This document shows, piece by piece, positions 54,696 to 64,000 of a stretch of 64,000 nucleotides of DNA. The translations under genes and the position numbers were made by a program. This DNA is from Clostridium sp. D43t1_170807_H7 (GTDB taxonomy: Bacteria > Bacillota > Clostridia > Clostridiales > Clostridiaceae), in assembly GCF_015555905.1 (NCBI RefSeq), contig NZ_JADNLK010000006.1, forward strand, positions 86,868 through 150,867, given 5' to 3'. Positions within the stretch are counted from its first letter, which is position 1; every line of letters starts with the position of its first letter. The notes beneath the pieces are model-generated. The model was not told the DNA's origin and did not search any database. It saw only the letters and a list, made by a program, of their open reading frames with translations.

Positions 54696-56363
54696 ATGAA
54701 GAATGAAAAAGCGAAGGTTAAGATTATTCCTTTAGGTGGGGTAAATGAAATTGGAAAAAATTTAACAGCCATAGAATATAAAAATGATATAGTTGTAATA
54801 GATTGTGGACTTAAATTCCCTGATGAAGATATGTTCGGAATAGATTTGGTTATACCTGATATAACGTACCTTATGAAAAATAAAGAAAAAGTATCAGGAA
54901 TATTCTTAACTCATGGTCATGAAGATCATATTGGAGCGTTACCATATGTTTTAAAACAATTAAATGTTCCTGTATATGGAACGAAATTAACATTAGGAAT
55001 AGTAGAGACTAAGCTTAAAGAGCATGGATTATTAAGTTCAACAGAGCTTATAAGAGTAAAGCCAAGAGATGTAATTAGATTAAATTCCGTATCTGTAGAA
55101 TTTATAAAAACTAATCACTCAATTGCTGATTCAGTTGCAATTGCAGTACACACACCTTTAGGTGTTGTCCTTCATACAGGAGACTTTAAAGTAGATTATA
55201 CACCTATTGATGGTGAAGCTATGGATTTTGCAAGATTTGCAGAATTAGGTAAAAAGGGAGTACTTGCAATGATGGCGGACTCTACAAATGTTGAAAAACC
55301 AGGATATACAAATTCAGAGAGAATTGTTGGAGAAAGTTTAACAAGAATATTTGGAAAAACTAAAGGAAGAATAATTATTGCAACATTTGCATCAAATATT
55401 CATAGAATACAACAAATAATTGATGCTGCTTCTGTATATGGTAGAAAGGTTGCTGTCTCTGGAAGAAGTATGGAAAATATAATGAATGTAGCTATAGAGT
55501 TAGGCTATATTGAAGTTGATAAAGATACTTTAGTATCCATTGATCAAATTAATAAGTATAATAATGACCAAGTGGTTATTATAACTACTGGAAGTCAAGG
55601 TGAGCCAATGTCTGCATTATCAAGAATGGCAGCATCAGAGCATAGAAAAGTAAATATTGTTGAAGGTGATACAATAATTATTTCAGCAACACCTATTCCA
55701 GGAAATGAAAAGCTTGTATCAAAAGTTATTAATCAATTGTTTAAAAAAGGTGCAGAAGTTATATATGGCTCTCAAGAAAATATTCATGTTTCAGGTCATG
55801 CCTGTCAAGAAGAGTTAAAGCTTATGCAAACATTAGTTAAACCGAAGCATTTTATTCCAGTTCATGGTGAATATAGACATTTAAAACAACATGGAGAATT
55901 AGCTATAAAATTAGGGTTAGATTCTAAAAATGTAGTTATTCCTGATGTTGGAGATGTGATTGAAGTTACTAGAAGTGGTATTAAAAAGAATGGAAGCGTT
56001 GTTTCTGGACAAATATTTGTTGATGGACTTGGAGTTGGAGATGTTGGTAATATAGTGTTAAGAGATAGAAAACATTTATCTCAGGACGGTATATTGACAG
56101 TAGTTGTAACTCTATCAAAAGAAAATAAAACTATAGTTGCAGGTCCAGATATTATTTCTAGAGGATTTGTTTATGTGAGAGAATCTGAAGGATTAATGGA
56201 TGAAGCAAGAGATATTGTTAGAAATATTTTATTTGATTGTGAAGAAAAGAAAATCACTGATTGGGCAACATTAAAGTCAAATGTAAGAGATGAGCTTAGA
56301 ACTTATCTTTATGAAAAGACTAAGAGAAAACCAATGATTTTACCAATTATTATGGAAATATAA
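54696..56363 (+). CDS. rnj: Ribonuclease J
   Basis: ATG 54696 follows AAGGAGGGG; the in-frame ATGs at 54660 and 54672 have poorer sites. 555 residues: KIIPLGGVNEIGKN, metallo-beta-lactamase FLTHGHEDHIGALPY, HTGDFKVDYTP, beta-CASP region, PVHGEYRHLKQH. RNase J is an endo/5'-exoribonuclease in RNA decay and maturation. Confidence 0.94.
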   Translation: MKNEKAKVKIIPLGGVNEIGKNLTAIEYKNDIVVIDCGLKFPDEDMFGIDLVIPDITYLMKNKEKVSGIFLTHGHEDHIGALPYVLKQLNVPVYGTKLTLGIVETKLKEHGLLSSTELIRVKPRDVIRLNSVSVEFIKTNHSIADSVAIAVHTPLGVVLHTGDFKVDYTPIDGEAMDFARFAELGKKGVLAMMADSTNVEKPGYTNSERIVGESLTRIFGKTKGRIIIATFASNIHRIQQIIDAASVYGRKVAVSGRSMENIMNVAIELGYIEVDKDTLVSIDQINKYNNDQVVIITTGSQGEPMSALSRMAASEHRKVNIVEGDTIIISATPIPGNEKLVSKVINQLFKKGAEVIYGSQENIHVSGHACQEELKLMQTLVKPKHFIPVHGEYRHLKQHGELAIKLGLDSKNVVIPDVGDVIEVTRSGIKKNGSVVSGQIFVDGLGVGDVGNIVLRDRKHLSQDGILTVVVTLSKENKTIVAGPDIISRGFVYVRESEGLMDEARDIVRNILFDCEEKKITDWATLKSNVRDELRTYLYEKTKRKPMILPIIMEI

Positions 56364-56414
56364 GTACTAGTTGACAAGTAACAAAGTTAATAGTAGAATA
56401 ATTGATAGATTTGA

Positions 56415-56446
56415 GAATTGGATACGAGTGTATCCAATTTTCTTTT
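56415..56446 (+). terminator. rnj terminator
   Basis: Stem AATTGGATAC/GTATCCAATT with loop GAGT, then TTCTTTTT. Confidence 0.8.
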
Positions 56447-56649
56447 TAAGTAAAATATTTATAGGTTTACAAAAGTGAAAAACTAAATTTATAATTTAGT
56501 AATTTGAACTTTCAAAGATATGGCGTAGCGGAGGGTTTATTACCTTTAGCGTGCTTTGTTGTAAAAGTAAGATAAGCCTTTAAAATAAAAACTATGAATT
56601 TAAATATTAGTATTTAAATTCATTAATAAAAGTTGATGGAGGAAATTAA

Positions 56650-58476
56650 ATGGAATTAATAACTAGAGATGATATTAGAAATATAGCAATAATAGCTCAC
56701 GTTGACCATGGTAAGACAACATTAGTTGATGCTATGTTTAAGGAAAGTCACGTATTTAGATCAAATGAAAAAATGGATGAAAGAGTAATGGACTCTAATG
56801 ATTTAGAAAAAGAAAGAGGAATTACAATTCTTTCAAAAAATACTGCAGTTATGTATGACGGAATAAAAATAAATATCGTTGATACACCAGGGCATGCTGA
56901 TTTCGGTGGGGAAGTTGAACGTGTACTTAAGATGGTTGACTCAGTTTTACTTGTTGTTGATTCTTATGAAGGGCCAATGCCACAAACAAAGTTCGTTTTA
57001 AAGAAAGCTTTAGAGTTAAAGTTAAAACCAATCGTTGTTATAAATAAGATAGACAAACCAAATGCTAGACCAGAAGAAGTTATTGATGAAGTATTTGATT
57101 TATTCCTAGAATTAGGGGCTGATGATGATCAATTAGACTTCCCAATTATATATGCTTCTGCTAGAGAAGGTTTTGCAAGATATAATGTTGAAGATACAAA
57201 TATGGGAATGGAACCATTATTTAAGACTATTATAGATCATGTTGAACCGCCAAAGGGATATATAGATGGACCTTTCCAAATGCTAGTTACAACTTTAGAT
57301 AGTAATGCATTCGTTGGTAAAATTGCAATTGGTAAAGTACACAGAGGAAAAGTTAAGAAAAATCAAAGTGTTGCTTTAGTTAGACAAGATGGAACTAAAT
57401 CAAACTATAAAATAACTGCTGTATTTGGTTATAACGGATTAAAGAGAGAAGAAATTGAAGAAGCTGGACTTGGAGATATTATTGCAGTAAGCGGTATTAT
57501 GGATGCTAATATAGGAGAAACTATAGCTGATGCATCTAATCCAGAAGCTTTACCATTCGTTGAAATTGATGAGCCAACACTTAACATGAACTTCATGGTT
57601 AATGACTCACCATTTGCAGGTAAAGAAGGTGAATTCGTTACTTCAAGACACTTAAGAGACAGATTAATGAAAGAATTAGAAACTAACGTAAGTTTAAGAG
57701 TTAAGGAAATAACTCCAGATTGCTTCGAAGTATCAGGAAGAGGGGAACTTCACTTATCAGTTCTTATTGAAACAATGAGAAGAGAAGGGTTTGAATTACA
57801 AGTTTCTAAGCCAAATGTTATCTTCAAAGAAGAAAATGGTAAGAAGTTAGAACCAATGGAATACTTAACTATAGACGTACCTGAAGAATTCATGGGTGCT
57901 GTTATGGAAAAAATGGGACCAAGAAAAGCTGAAATGGTTAATATGACATCAGCAGTTAATGGATATACTAGATTAGAATTCGTAATTCCAGCAAGAGGTC
58001 TTATAGGATTCAGAAATGAATTCATGACAGATACAAAAGGAAATGGTATCATGAACCACGTATTTGAAGGATATGCTCCATATAAGGGAGAAATCGAATC
58101 AAGAAGCAGAGGTTCAATAGTATCATTTGAACAAGGTGAAGCAATTGCTTATGGATTATTTAATGCTCAAGAAAGAGGTAGATTATTCATAACTCCAGGT
58201 ACACCAGTATACCAAGGAATGGTTGTTGGAGAATGTTCTAGAGCTGAAGATTTAGATATAAATGTTTGTAAAGGAAAGAAATTAACTAACACAAGAGCTT
58301 CAGGTTCTGATGATGCTGTTAAATTAGTACCAGTTACTACATTAACATTAGAACAATCAATTGAATTTATTGGAAATGATGAGTTAGTTGAAGTTACTCC
58401 AGAAAGCATTAGAATTAGAAAGAGATACTTAGATGCTGCTGAAAGAAAGAGAATGATAAGCAGAAGCAAAAAATAA
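56650..58476 (+). CDS. typA: Translational GTPase TypA/BipA
   Basis: 608 residues: G1 [16 protein letters not shown]2 [11 protein letters not shown]3 [16 protein letters not shown]4 NKIDKP, then EF-G-like domains and the BipA C-terminal domain ([15 protein letters not shown]). Ribosome-associated GTPase for stress growth and 50S assembly. GGAGGAAAT precedes the ATG. Confidence 0.96.
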   Translation: MELITRDDIRNIAIIAHVDHGKTTLVDAMFKESHVFRSNEKMDERVMDSNDLEKERGITILSKNTAVMYDGIKINIVDTPGHADFGGEVERVLKMVDSVLLVVDSYEGPMPQTKFVLKKALELKLKPIVVINKIDKPNARPEEVIDEVFDLFLELGADDDQLDFPIIYASAREGFARYNVEDTNMGMEPLFKTIIDHVEPPKGYIDGPFQMLVTTLDSNAFVGKIAIGKVHRGKVKKNQSVALVRQDGTKSNYKITAVFGYNGLKREEIEEAGLGDIIAVSGIMDANIGETIADASNPEALPFVEIDEPTLNMNFMVNDSPFAGKEGEFVTSRHLRDRLMKELETNVSLRVKEITPDCFEVSGRGELHLSVLIETMRREGFELQVSKPNVIFKEENGKKLEPMEYLTIDVPEEFMGAVMEKMGPRKAEMVNMTSAVNGYTRLEFVIPARGLIGFRNEFMTDTKGNGIMNHVFEGYAPYKGEIESRSRGSIVSFEQGEAIAYGLFNAQERGRLFITPGTPVYQGMVVGECSRAEDLDINVCKGKKLTNTRASGSDDAVKLVPVTTLTLEQSIEFIGNDELVEVTPESIRIRKRYLDAAERKRMISRSKK

Positions 58477-58517
58477 TTAAGTAAATTCTTTATAATTGCA
58501 TATAAAAGTATTATAAT

Positions 58518-58553
58518 AGTGAATAGCTAAAAAATTTAGCTATTCACTTTTAA
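58518..58553 (+). terminator. typA terminator
   Basis: Stem AGTGAATAGCTA/TAGCTATTCACT with loop AAAAAATT and TTTT. Confidence 0.82.
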
Positions 58554-58568
58554 ATACAGGGGGTATTT

Positions 58569-59612
58569 ATGAAAAAAAAGCCTAAAAATACCGGTAGAAA
58601 ATTAAGAAAAAAAAGAAAGAAAAATACTGGCAGAGCTTTAATTACTTTATTATTAATTATTGTAATAGCTTTGGCTTCTATGTTTATATCAACAATTAAA
58701 AAACCACTTAAAATTTCAGAACCAGAAGTAGTAAATGTTGGAGAAGGCGATAGTTTTTATAGTATTATAAATAACCTTTCCAATGAGAAGAAAATTAAAA
58801 GTCCATTTATAATAAAAATTTATTCCAAACTAACAGGGCTTGATTTAGAGGTTGTTCCAGGAAGTCATACCTTAGAGAAAGGTATGTCTGTAAAGGATAT
58901 AGCTAAAACTTTAAAGGATACCAATAATTCAAATGCAATAGCTCTAACTATTCCAGAAGGATTTAATATAGAAGATATAGCAACTAGAGTAGGAGAAAAA
59001 GGCATTTGTACAAAGGATGAATTTTTAAGTGCAGTAAAAAGTTATCCGTTGCCATCTTATGTAAAGGATAATCCAGATAAAAGATATAATTTAGAAGGTT
59101 TTTTATTCCCAGATACATATAACTTTGAAGTTGGAGTTGAACCAGAATACATAATAGAAACAATGATAAAGAGATTTGAAGAAGTGTGGAATGAAATAAC
59201 ACAGGGCCTTGATATCAAAGAGGAAGATATTGAAAAGATAATTAATGTAGCGTCTATAATTGAAAAAGAAGCAAGAGTAGATGAAGATAGACCATTAATA
59301 GCATCTGTAATTTATAATAGATTAAATCAAAATATGCCTTTGCAAATTGATGCAACGGTTATTTATGCACATGGATATTATATAGAAGATGTAAGAAATA
59401 GGCATTTAGCAATTGAATCAAAGTATAATACATATTTGCATAAAGGATTACCAGTAGGTCCAATATGTAATCCTGGTGCTCCATCTATAAAAGCTGCATT
59501 AAATCCAGCTGATACAAATTATTTATTTTATCTATTAGCATCAGATGATGCACATTATTTTACTGATAATTATGATGACTTTTTAAAAAAGAAAGAAGAA
59601 TTAGGATATTAA
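58569..59612 (+). CDS. mltG: Endolytic murein transglycosylase MltG
   Basis: 347 residues: basic N-terminus, one membrane helix (about 26-46), LysM-like region and the YceG domain with IINVASIIEKEARVDEDRP (catalytic Glu), LPVGPICNPGAPSIKAALNP. It cleaves nascent glycan strands at the membrane. It stands in the usual place before the O-methyltransferase gene. Confidence 0.93.
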   Translation: MKKKPKNTGRKLRKKRKKNTGRALITLLLIIVIALASMFISTIKKPLKISEPEVVNVGEGDSFYSIINNLSNEKKIKSPFIIKIYSKLTGLDLEVVPGSHTLEKGMSVKDIAKTLKDTNNSNAIALTIPEGFNIEDIATRVGEKGICTKDEFLSAVKSYPLPSYVKDNPDKRYNLEGFLFPDTYNFEVGVEPEYIIETMIKRFEEVWNEITQGLDIKEEDIEKIINVASIIEKEARVDEDRPLIASVIYNRLNQNMPLQIDATVIYAHGYYIEDVRNRHLAIESKYNTYLHKGLPVGPICNPGAPSIKAALNPADTNYLFYLLASDDAHYFTDNYDDFLKKKEELGY

Positions 59613-59630
59613 CATATACGGAGGTTTAGT

Positions 59631-60281
59631 ATGAGTGGAATTACCTACGACTATATGGAGGAATATATAAGAGGATTAATACCAGAAAGTAAAGGAAGAT
59701 TAAAAGAGTTAGAAGTATTTGCCAAAGAAAATGGTGTACCTATAGCTCAAAAGGAAACAATAAAATTCTTAGAATTTATGGTTAGTATGAAAAAGCCATT
59801 AAGAATATTAGAACTTGGTACTGCAATTGGCTATTCTGCAATTATAATGCATGATGCAGCAGGAACAAATCCTCATATAACTACCATAGAACGAAGTGAA
59901 GAAATGATAAAATATGCAAAAGAAAATATAAAATCTTTTGGACTTGAAGATAAGATAGTTATTGAAGAAGGCGATTGTCTTGAAATATTAGAAAAGTTAC
60001 AAGAACCATATGATTTAATTTTTATGGATGCAGGTAAGGGACATTATAATCACTTTTTACCACATTGTTTAAGACTTTTAAAAGATGATGGTATAATAAT
60101 TGCTGATAATGTTTTATTTAGAGGCATGGTTGCAAGTGATGAATTAGTTAAGAGAAGAAAGATAACAATAGTTAAGAGAATGAGAAGCTATTTAGACTTA
60201 GTTTCACAAGATGATAGTTTAATAACATCAGTAATTCCTATGGGAGATGGTATTGCTATCACTAAGAGAAAGCTTGGATAA
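59631..60281 (+). CDS. trmR: tRNA 5-hydroxyuridine O-methyltransferase
   Basis: 216 residues: SAM motif I RILELGTAIGYSA, MDAGKGHYNHFLP and ADNVLFRGM (metal-binding Asp/Asn), an O-methyltransferase of the YrrM/TrmR type. In Bacillus TrmR methylates ho5U34 of tRNAs and its gene neighbours the U32 hydroxylation proteins and udk, as here. GGAGGTTTAGT is the ribosome site. Confidence 0.88.
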   Translation: MSGITYDYMEEYIRGLIPESKGRLKELEVFAKENGVPIAQKETIKFLEFMVSMKKPLRILELGTAIGYSAIIMHDAAGTNPHITTIERSEEMIKYAKENIKSFGLEDKIVIEEGDCLEILEKLQEPYDLIFMDAGKGHYNHFLPHCLRLLKDDGIIIADNVLFRGMVASDELVKRRKITIVKRMRSYLDLVSQDDSLITSVIPMGDGIAITKRKLG

Positions 60282-60325
60282 CTAAAATTTAATAACTTAG
60301 TTACTGAAACAAAGGAGGTAAATAA

Positions 60326-61570
60326 ATGAGAAAACCTGAAATATTAGCTCCAGCTGGTAATTTAGAAAAGTTAAAAATAGCTATAGATTTTGGAGCAGAT
60401 GCTGTATATATAGGTGGAGGTAAGTTAAATCTTAGAGCCTTTTCAAATAATTTTTCAAATGAAGAAATGATTGAAGGAATTAAGTATTGCCATGATAGAG
60501 GTAAGAAAATTTATGTAACATTAAATGTCTTTGCAAGAAATCATGATTTGCCTTCAGCAGGAGAATATATTAAAGGACTTTATGATATAGGTGTAGATGC
60601 AGTTATAGTTGCTGATCCATCATTAATTGCTATATGTAAAGAAGTTGCACCAGAGTTAGAAATACATTTAAGTACACAAGCTAATACTGTTAACTGGATG
60701 GCAACTAAATTCTGGTATGATTTAGGTGTTAAGAGAATAGTACTAGCTAGAGAATTAACATTTAAAGAAATAAATGAAATAACTGAAAATATTCCAAAGG
60801 GATGCGATATTGAAGCATTTATTCATGGTTCAATGTGTGTTGCATATTCTGGAAGATGTTTAATATCAAACTACATGATTAAGAGAGATGCTAATAAAGG
60901 TATCTGTGGAAATGTATGCAGATATAAATATCATTTAGTTGAAGAAACTAGACCAGGTGAATATTACCCTGTTATAGAAGATGATAATGGAACATATATA
61001 ATGAATTCAAAAGACTTATGCATGATTCATTACATACCTGAACTTGTTAAAAGCGGTATTTATTCTTTCAAAATTGAAGGAAGAATGAAAAGTGAATTCT
61101 ATGTAGCATCTGTTGTTAAAGCATATAGAGAAGCATTAGATAGTTATTGGGAAAACCCAAGCAACTATAAGTTTAAAGATGAGTGGATGGATATGCTTAG
61201 AAAGGTAAGTCATAGACCATATCACACAGGTTTCTATTTAGGAATAAATGGAGAACAAAATTATGATGATGCAGGATATGTTAGAGATTACGAAATTGTT
61301 GGTATGGTAAAATCTTATGATCCTGAAACTAAAACTGCAACAGTACTTCAAAAGAATAGAGTATTTGAAGGTGAAGAAGTTGAAGTTTTAAGAGCTGATG
61401 TACCATACTTTAAGATTAAGCTTGAAGATATGTATGATTTAGATAAAGATAGAAAAACTAATGTTGCTAATAGAGCACATATGATATTTACTGTTAAAGT
61501 TGATACACCATTAAAAGTTAATGATATGCTTGTAAAAGCAAACAATGTTATTAATATTAATAACAACTAA
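60326..61570 (+). CDS. trhP: U32 peptidase-family tRNA hydroxylation protein
   Basis: 414 residues: EILAPAGNLEKLKIAIDFGA start, U32 signature EAFIHGSMCVAYSGRCLIS and the Fe-S cysteines NKGICGNVCRYKY. In Bacillus the equivalent pair (YrrN/YrrO, TrhP) makes 5-hydroxyuridine in tRNA. Only one U32 gene is present here, between trmR and udk. AAAGGAGGTAAAT is the ribosome site. Confidence 0.85.
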   Translation: MRKPEILAPAGNLEKLKIAIDFGADAVYIGGGKLNLRAFSNNFSNEEMIEGIKYCHDRGKKIYVTLNVFARNHDLPSAGEYIKGLYDIGVDAVIVADPSLIAICKEVAPELEIHLSTQANTVNWMATKFWYDLGVKRIVLARELTFKEINEITENIPKGCDIEAFIHGSMCVAYSGRCLISNYMIKRDANKGICGNVCRYKYHLVEETRPGEYYPVIEDDNGTYIMNSKDLCMIHYIPELVKSGIYSFKIEGRMKSEFYVASVVKAYREALDSYWENPSNYKFKDEWMDMLRKVSHRPYHTGFYLGINGEQNYDDAGYVRDYEIVGMVKSYDPETKTATVLQKNRVFEGEEVEVLRADVPYFKIKLEDMYDLDKDRKTNVANRAHMIFTVKVDTPLKVNDMLVKANNVININNN

Positions 61571-61583
61571 GGAGGCCTAACAA

Positions 61584-62201
61584 ATGAATAAACCTATTTT
61601 AATAGGAATTACTGGAGGAACAGGATCTGGTAAGAGTACAATAGCTGATGCGTTATATTCTAATTTTTCAAAAGATTGTATAGCAATGATACAACAAGAT
61701 ATGTATTATAAAGATCAAAGTCATTTATCTATGGAGGAAAGAGTTAAAACTAATTATGATCATCCAATGGCTTTTGATAATGATTTATTAGTTCAACATT
61801 TAGAACAATTAATAAAAGGAGAATCTATAGAAAAGCCAAGTTATGACTTTACTGTTCATAATAGAGCTAAAGAAACAACTACTGTAGAATCAAGAGATAT
61901 AATTTTAGTTGAAGGTATTTTAATATTAGAAGATAAAAGAATAAGAGATCTTTTAGATATAAAAGTTTATGTAGATACTGACGCTGATATAAGAATTTTA
62001 AGAAGATTAGTAAGAGATATCAATGAAAGAGGAAGAACTGTTGAATCAGTAGTTGACCAATATTTAAGCATTGTTAGACCTATGCATCTTCAATTTACAG
62101 AGCCATCAAAGAAATATGCTGATATAATTATTCCAGAAGGTGGACATAATTATGTTGCAATAGATTTATTAATGGCAAAAATTAGAGATATACTTAAGTA
62201 A
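61584..62201 (+). CDS. udk: Uridine kinase
   Basis: 205 residues: Walker [47 protein letters not shown], and [12 protein letters not shown]. It phosphorylates uridine and cytidine in pyrimidine salvage. Starts 13 bases after the U32 gene stop, behind AAGGAGGCC. Confidence 0.95.
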   Translation: MNKPILIGITGGTGSGKSTIADALYSNFSKDCIAMIQQDMYYKDQSHLSMEERVKTNYDHPMAFDNDLLVQHLEQLIKGESIEKPSYDFTVHNRAKETTTVESRDIILVEGILILEDKRIRDLLDIKVYVDTDADIRILRRLVRDINERGRTVESVVDQYLSIVRPMHLQFTEPSKKYADIIIPEGGHNYVAIDLLMAKIRDILK

Positions 62202-62208
62202 TTTGAAT

Positions 62209-62257
62209 AAAACACCTCATTTTAGTCTAGAATTTAGCTAAAGGAGGTGTTTTTTTG
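62209..62257 (+). terminator. Terminator-like hairpin sharing the ribosome site of the PBP gene
   Basis: Stem AAAACACCTC (62209-62218)/GAGGTGTTTT (62244-62253) followed by T. The right arm contains AAGGAGGTG, the ribosome site for the TTG start at 62255. The hairpin could terminate udk transcripts and mask PBP translation. Confidence 0.65.
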
Positions 62258-63871
62258 TATAGATATAAAATTGATAATAAAAAATCACTAATTGTTTGTA
62301 TTGTATTTTTTAGCATTTTTATTGCTTTAACTATAAGATTATATATATTAATGATATATCCAACAACTTCTGTTCAAGGGCAGCTTGAAAATAATCAAGT
62401 TGAATATACTAGTGATAGTAATTATAAGTTGTTTGATACAAATGGAAATAGCCTTATAAATTATAAGAATAAGTATATTATGGTTCTTGATACGCAACCT
62501 TTTAAATTAAATAATTATGAAGAAACATTACAAGACTTATTAGCTTTAAACTTTATAATGAAGTCAGAAGATGAAGATTTTAATTTCACTGATATAATGA
62601 ATCAAAGTGGTAAACTTTATTATACTATAACTGAAGAGACTTATGAAAAGATTAATAAGTTAAATGATATAAAGGGAATATATACTTATGTTTATAATGA
62701 GTTAGATTTGAAGGAAGGATGGAGTGTAGAAAATATTATTGCATCTATAAATAAAGATAATGTATTAGAAGATTCATTTGAAAGTAGTATTTTAGACATA
62801 ATTAAAGATAATAAAAGACCAACAATAGGTTTTTATCTAGATGAGAAATCTATATATAGAAGTAATGAGACTAATTATGGGGAAAATAATAAAAATATAA
62901 AGTTAACTATTGATAAAGAATGGTCAGATAAAATAAAGGATGTTTTAAATAGTGATGATTATAGTAATTTAGATAATGTAGGTGTAGTTCTTTTAGAATC
63001 CAGTACGGGAAAAATAAGAGCAATGGTACAGAAGGATGAATCTGAAGCAAATGTTAATTTAGGTATAGGGCAATTAGGCTTTGAGCCAGGATCTATATTT
63101 AAAGTTTTAACAGAAGCCATTGCTTTAAATGAAGGTTTAATTAATATGGATGATACTTTTTATTGTAGTGGTGATATCTGTAGCAATGGAGGTAAACCCT
63201 ATGCTCATGGAAGTTTAACAATAAATCAAGCTTTTGAGGTTTCATGCAATGATATATTTGCAAAGGTAGGTCAATTGATAGGTTATAAAAAGATGTTGAA
63301 ATATACAACTAATTTAGGATTATATAACAAAGTTCTAGGATTAAGTGGAGAAAATAGAGAAGAGGCTGTAGGGGTAATGGCTAAACCTAGTGATGGAATT
63401 AGTAATTTTGCAATAGGTCAATGTATAACAGTAACACCACTTCAAATTGCAGGAGCTATTAATGCTGTAGTAAATGATGGAATATATATTAAACCATCCC
63501 TTGTAGAAGCCATAGTTGACGAGGACAATAATGTTATAGAAACTATTCAAAATGAAGAAAATAGAATATTTACTTCAACTACATCAAAATTAGTTAAAAA
63601 TAGTATGTATGATGTTATTTGGGAAGGAACTGGTTCAGCAGCAAAAATAGAAGGTATAACACAAGGTGGGAAAACAGGTACTGCTACAGGTCAAGGTGGT
63701 GCTACTACTCATGGTTGGTTTGCTGGATATTTTGAGTTAAATAATAAAATGTACACATTAGTTGTTGTAGTACCAAATATAAATGGTGTAGATGCGAATG
63801 GAAACGACCTAGGAGGAGGAAATACAGCTGCACCTATTTATAGAGATATAGTTAAATCATTAATGCAATAA
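62255..63871 (+). CDS. Class B penicillin-binding protein
   Basis: 538 residues from a TTG start 7 bases after AAGGAGG. One membrane helix (about 12-33), then a transpeptidase domain with PGSIFKV (active Ser at about 280), SCND (SxN) and GGKTGTATG (KTG at about 472). The N-terminal non-catalytic domain is short and charged. It corresponds in position to the pbpI/yrrR gene of Bacillus. It is expected to cross-link peptidoglycan. Confidence 0.9.
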   Translation: MYRYKIDNKKSLIVCIVFFSIFIALTIRLYILMIYPTTSVQGQLENNQVEYTSDSNYKLFDTNGNSLINYKNKYIMVLDTQPFKLNNYEETLQDLLALNFIMKSEDEDFNFTDIMNQSGKLYYTITEETYEKINKLNDIKGIYTYVYNELDLKEGWSVENIIASINKDNVLEDSFESSILDIIKDNKRPTIGFYLDEKSIYRSNETNYGENNKNIKLTIDKEWSDKIKDVLNSDDYSNLDNVGVVLLESSTGKIRAMVQKDESEANVNLGIGQLGFEPGSIFKVLTEAIALNEGLINMDDTFYCSGDICSNGGKPYAHGSLTINQAFEVSCNDIFAKVGQLIGYKKMLKYTTNLGLYNKVLGLSGENREEAVGVMAKPSDGISNFAIGQCITVTPLQIAGAINAVVNDGIYIKPSLVEAIVDEDNNVIETIQNEENRIFTSTTSKLVKNSMYDVIWEGTGSAAKIEGITQGGKTGTATGQGGATTHGWFAGYFELNNKMYTLVVVVPNINGVDANGNDLGGGNTAAPIYRDIVKSLMQ

Positions 63872-63910
63872 TATTGCGCACACATTGAGACCGAAAAAAT
63901 GGAATATTAC

Positions 63911-63966
63911 TTTTACGGGAAGCGGTGAAATTTTCGCTAAGAATTTATATAATTGATTCCGTAAAA
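63911..63966. other. Nested inverted repeat at the window end
   Basis: Outer arms TTTTACGG (63911-63918)/CCGTAAAA (63959-63966) enclose an inner AGCG/CGCT pairing. It is downstream of the PBP gene; it could be a terminator or part of an intergenic repeat. The window ends before the next gene. Confidence 0.35.
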
Positions 63967-64000
63967 TTTACTAAAGATTTTAAACTTGCTAAAGCTTCAA

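Noticed and set aside
1..64000. CRISPR arrays, tRNA or rRNA genes, insertion sequences
   Set aside because: I saw no regularly spaced repeats, no tRNA or rRNA signatures and no transposase or integrase frames; the only tandem repeat is the 70-base unit after ruvX.

Overview
The window comes from the chromosome of a low-GC, anaerobic, spore-forming Firmicute, most likely Clostridium sensu stricto. The evidence is strongly AT-rich DNA, purine-rich AGGAGG-type ribosome sites, and the gene order alaS - ireB - ruvX - DUF1292 - Fur-family - RNase J - typA - mltG - trmR - trhP-like U32 - udk - PBP at 49.7-63.9 kb. Part of that order (mltG, trmR, U32, udk, PBP) matches the Bacillus yrrL-yrrR region. 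I see no tRNA, rRNA, CRISPR array or transposase.

Region 1 (1-16.7 kb) is one long co-directional operon that enters from the left. It looks like a DNA phosphorothioation (Dnd-type) defence island of a non-canonical layout. Its parts are a PAPS-reductase/DndC-like protein with a ferredoxin-like Fe-S tail (5' end missing), a DUF4007 protein, a giant ATPase, a dedicated cysteine desulfurase, a PC4/YdbC-like single-strand-binding protein, a PLD-nuclease/SF2-helicase fusion, a 51-aa small protein, a DndD-like SMC ATPase, a 172-aa protein in the DndE position, and a second DUF4007-like plus giant-ATPase pair. Sulfur would flow from cysteine through the desulfurase to the DndC-like protein and then to DNA with DndD. 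The two winged-helix/ATPase pairs, the helicase and the PLD domain are the candidate restriction or interference arm. A strong terminator closes the operon at 16.65 kb.

Region 2 (16.7-21.7 kb) holds a HelD-like RNA-polymerase-recycling helicase. It is followed in the same frame, past a TGA, by a long open frame without a start codon and a protein with two RpiR-type helix-turn-helix domains, then by a WYL-domain regulator. Region 3 (21.7-30.2 kb) is accessory and partly decaying: a DpnD/PcfM-like small protein, several orphan small proteins, a methyltransferase, an AAA-ATPase/PD-(D/E)XK protein with a 5' frameshift, a four-helix membrane protein followed by two tandem small paralogues, an N-terminally truncated Mn-catalase and a MATE pump with an internal deletion.

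Region 4 (30.2-49.7 kb) is mixed housekeeping and regulatory DNA: leucyl aminopeptidase, GNAT, a PAS histidine kinase, DUF1275, a PfoR-type PTS IIC, a GerMN lipoprotein, a PHP phosphatase, an ArsR/NifX-like metal operon, an AraC regulator that has lost its receiver domain, YbaK, a PRC-barrel protein and two AI-2E/YtvI-type permeases. Two copies of a hairpin repeat lie in intergenic DNA here. Region 5 (49.7-64 kb) is the conserved core cluster, led by an alanine T-box in front of alaS. Most transcription units end in clear hairpin-plus-U-tract terminators.
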